21,885 nucleotides of DNA from positions 1 through 21,885 of IMG/VR virus record IMGVR_UViG_3300027736_000276; one strand, written 5' to 3'. This stretch comes from a virus. Below, piece after piece: positions 20,629 through 21,885 of this stretch. The position numbers and the translations under genes were made by a program. The first letter of the stretch is position 1. Every line of letters starts with the position of its first letter. Under the pieces are notes generated by a model. It saw nothing but the letters and a program-made list of their open reading frames with translations, was not told the DNA's origin and searched no databases.

Positions 20629-21458
20629 TAGAAGTTTTGGCCTCCTACCATAGCAAACCAAGTTGTACCGCCATCCCAAGTGGTCAACACAAAGATGTCC
20701 ACTTTGTTATTGGTACTTGTCAAAGTTGGTGCCGTACCGCCACTCCACTTTACTGCTGCTGGCCATGTGACAGCCCTAGCGGTTCCATCAGCGGTAAAAG
20801 CTAAAGTAAGTCCGTATGCGGTTCCGGTAGTCGGAATGTTGGAAAAAGTTATGCTCGTAATCGCTGCATTGAGCGAAACATGAAACACATTTCCAGAGGC
20901 ACAATTTAAAGCTAACACACCAGAGGCAATTGCTGGTGCGGTCTTGACTTCATTTAATCCGGTGATGGTTGGGGTGGTAAGTGCTGGACTGGTTGCAAAA
21001 ACAGCAAGCCCGCTGCCTGTTTCATCCGTGAGGCATGAGGCAAGATTTGCACTTGATGGTGTAGCCAAGAAAGTTGCAACACTTGTGCCAAGGCCAGAGA
21101 CACCTGTGGAGATTGGCAAGCCAGTGCATGAAGTTAGCGTTCCGCTGGCAGGTGTGCCGAGTATAGGAGTAACTAGCGTAGGGCTAGTGGCGAAAACATT
21201 TGCCCCTGTGCCAGTTTCATCTGTCAATGCTGCTGCTAAATTTGCTGATGTTGGTGTAGCCAAAAAAGTCGCAACACTTGTACCAAGTCCAGAAACTCCT
21301 GTCGAGATTGGCAAGCCAGTGCAAGAGGTTAGCGTTCCAGATGTTGGTGTGCCAAGTATAGGAGTGACGAGCGTAGGTGAAGTCAGCGAAAGCGTATCAC
21401 CGCTTTGCAGTTCCTGCACTGTGGTCGTGTTCACTACTAGTGGATATCGTGCTGCCAT
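20628..21458 (-). CDS. tail fibre/tip protein with 65-residue repeats
   Basis: This 276-residue protein has two full 65-residue repeats (residues 27-91 and 92-156). Each contains SPTLVTPILGTP.SGTLTSC, TGLPISTGVSGLGTSVATFL and ATP.SANLA..LTDETG.G..VFAT; a partial third copy follows. This repeat is very widespread in phage tail fibres. The C-terminal 100 residues form a beta-rich domain (VFHVSLNAAITSITFSNIPT and AVTWPAAVKWSGGTAPTLTS) found at the ends of fibres and probably trimerising or receptor-facing. AAGGAAA lies close upstream of ATG 21458. It is followed at once by the propeller gene in TAATG coupling. Confidence 0.9.
   Translation of the reverse strand: MAARYPLVVNTTTVQELQSGDTLSLTSPTLVTPILGTPTSGTLTSCTGLPISTGVSGLGTSVATFLATPTSANLAAALTDETGTGANVFATSPTLVTPILGTPASGTLTSCTGLPISTGVSGLGTSVATFLATPSSANLASCLTDETGSGLAVFATSPALTTPTITGLNEVKTAPAIASGVLALNCASGNVFHVSLNAAITSITFSNIPTTGTAYGLTLAFTADGTARAVTWPAAVKWSGGTAPTLTSTNNKVDIFVLTTWDGGTTWFAMVGGQNF
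20991..21380 (-). repeat. two 195-bp tandem repeats in the tail-fibre gene
   Basis: Units at 21186-21380 and 20991-21185 encode the 65-residue fibre repeat and are highly similar in DNA (for example GTATAGGAGT at both, 195 bases apart). Such repeats allow length change of the fibre by recombination. Confidence 0.85.
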
Positions 21459-21467
21459 GATGTTTCC

Positions 21468-21749
21468 TTAACTGACAGTTACATTGACGGTGGTAACGCC
21501 ACCAAATAACAAGACTGGTAATGAGCCATTTGAGATAGACACATTCTGCACTGAGCCACTGTAGAGAGTGACAGGTAAAACAGTGACTGATGAAGCACCT
21601 ATCTGAATGATGCTGGCCGTTCCGTTATCCTTGCGTGTGTAGAGCTTGCCATCGTAGGTATTAACCCCAAGCTCACCCAATGCGAGATCACTTGTAGTTG
21701 GCACTCTTGCAGCTACTGCGCTCTGTTTTATTTTGATGGTATTAGCCAT
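21468..21749 (-). CDS. small tail protein with 'ALGELGVNTYDGKLY' motif
   Basis: This 93-residue protein starts MANTIKIKQSAVAARVPTTS, then DLALGELGVNTYDGKLYTRK DNGT. This N-terminal module is very common in phage tail fibres and tail tip proteins, where it is followed by variable receptor-binding parts. Here it stands alone with a short beta-rich end (VTLYSGSVQNVSISNGSLPV and ending TVNVTVS). It may form the attachment module of the next fibre protein, encoded separately. AGGAA lies six bases before ATG 21749. Confidence 0.8.
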   Translation of the reverse strand: MANTIKIKQSAVAARVPTTSDLALGELGVNTYDGKLYTRKDNGTASIIQIGASSVTVLPVTLYSGSVQNVSISNGSLPVLLFGGVTTVNVTVS

Positions 21750-21757
21750 GAGTATTC

Positions 21758-21885
21758 CTAGAAGGTTGACCCATCAATGGTAGATGAACTAGAAAGATAG
21801 TCAGTGCCTGCACTTGCTGCGGTCAAACTGCTTCCAGACTTCTTGAAGATGGCCCCTTCTGCTGCTGCCGATAGATCCCCACCTG
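21758..21885 (-). CDS. C-terminal end of a tail protein (5' part outside the window)
   Basis: The last 42 codons of a gene enter from the window edge and end at TAG 21760-21758. They read GGDLSAAAEGAIFKKSGSSL and TAASAGTDYLSSSSTIDGST before a final Phe. Such 'LSAA..G..LTAASAGTDYL' ends are typical of repeat-type tail fibres. The ribosome binding site of the next gene lies in the stop region. No more can be said about its size. Confidence 0.75.
   Translation of the reverse strand, partial: GGDLSAAAEGAIFKKSGSSLTAASAGTDYLSSSSTIDGSTF

Noticed and set aside
20944-21471. 175-codon open frame on the plus strand
   Set aside because: It is antisense to the repeat tail fibre, whose Thr/Ser/Ala-rich codons keep the opposite strand open. 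The minus-strand protein has a recognised repeat.

Overview
This window looks like the middle of a temperate, tailed, HK97-fold (siphovirus-like) phage genome. Every gene I accept lies on the minus strand, so the biological reading order runs from high to low coordinates. Genes are packed tightly, many joined by ATGA or TAATG overlaps. The host cannot be fixed from sequence. A planctomycete-like host is a tentative inference from the motif PGSEEKMAVMAQR in the 16157-16558 protein, the phage-borne CsrA and the Ig-like secreted protein. The likely attachment site lies in the interior with phage genes on both sides, so the sequence reads as a free, circular or concatemeric phage genome and not as an integrated prophage bounded by att sites.

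Layout in transcription order. (1) 21885-19252: tail tip and fibre genes, including a fibre with 65-residue repeats, a seven-repeat beta-propeller-like protein and a small tail-assembly-like protein. (2) 19248-16157: secreted and host-interaction or lysis genes: a signal-peptide Ig-like protein, a papain-like peptidase, small membrane or secreted proteins, an HNH protein and a zinc-ribbon protein. (3) 16137-15123: the 3' half of a tRNA-Pro(TGG), acting as putative attP, then a tyrosine integrase. (4) 15086-14320: a regulatory block with a winged-helix protein, an operator-like array of phased CTGACA boxes and a phage CsrA homologue. (5) 14348-12644: recombination genes (putative annealing protein, Gp157 family, SSB-like protein ending DDLPF). 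(6) 12437-7873: early and replication genes (GIY-YIG/T5orf172-like, DUF6378-like, a replication-initiation-like protein, a PAPS-reductase-like protein broken by an in-frame TAA, zinc-finger proteins and a PD-(D/E)XK-like nuclease). (7) 7834-1: RusA, HNH, small and large terminase, portal, prohead protease, major capsid protein and a gp6-like head-tail connector cut by the window edge.

Three points deserve attention. First, the prohead protease ends in the first half of a HAD phosphatase-like domain, and the second half lies in the -1 frame directly after a run of ten A. This could be programmed slippage, a homopolymer error or a real mutation. Second, the PAPS-reductase-like gene has one in-frame TAA after which about 60 family-like residues continue to the next gene. 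Third, a phage CsrA sits beside AGGA-tetraloop hairpins, one on its own start codon and one over the ribosome binding site of the neighbouring winged-helix regulator, which suggests a phage-encoded post-transcriptional circuit.
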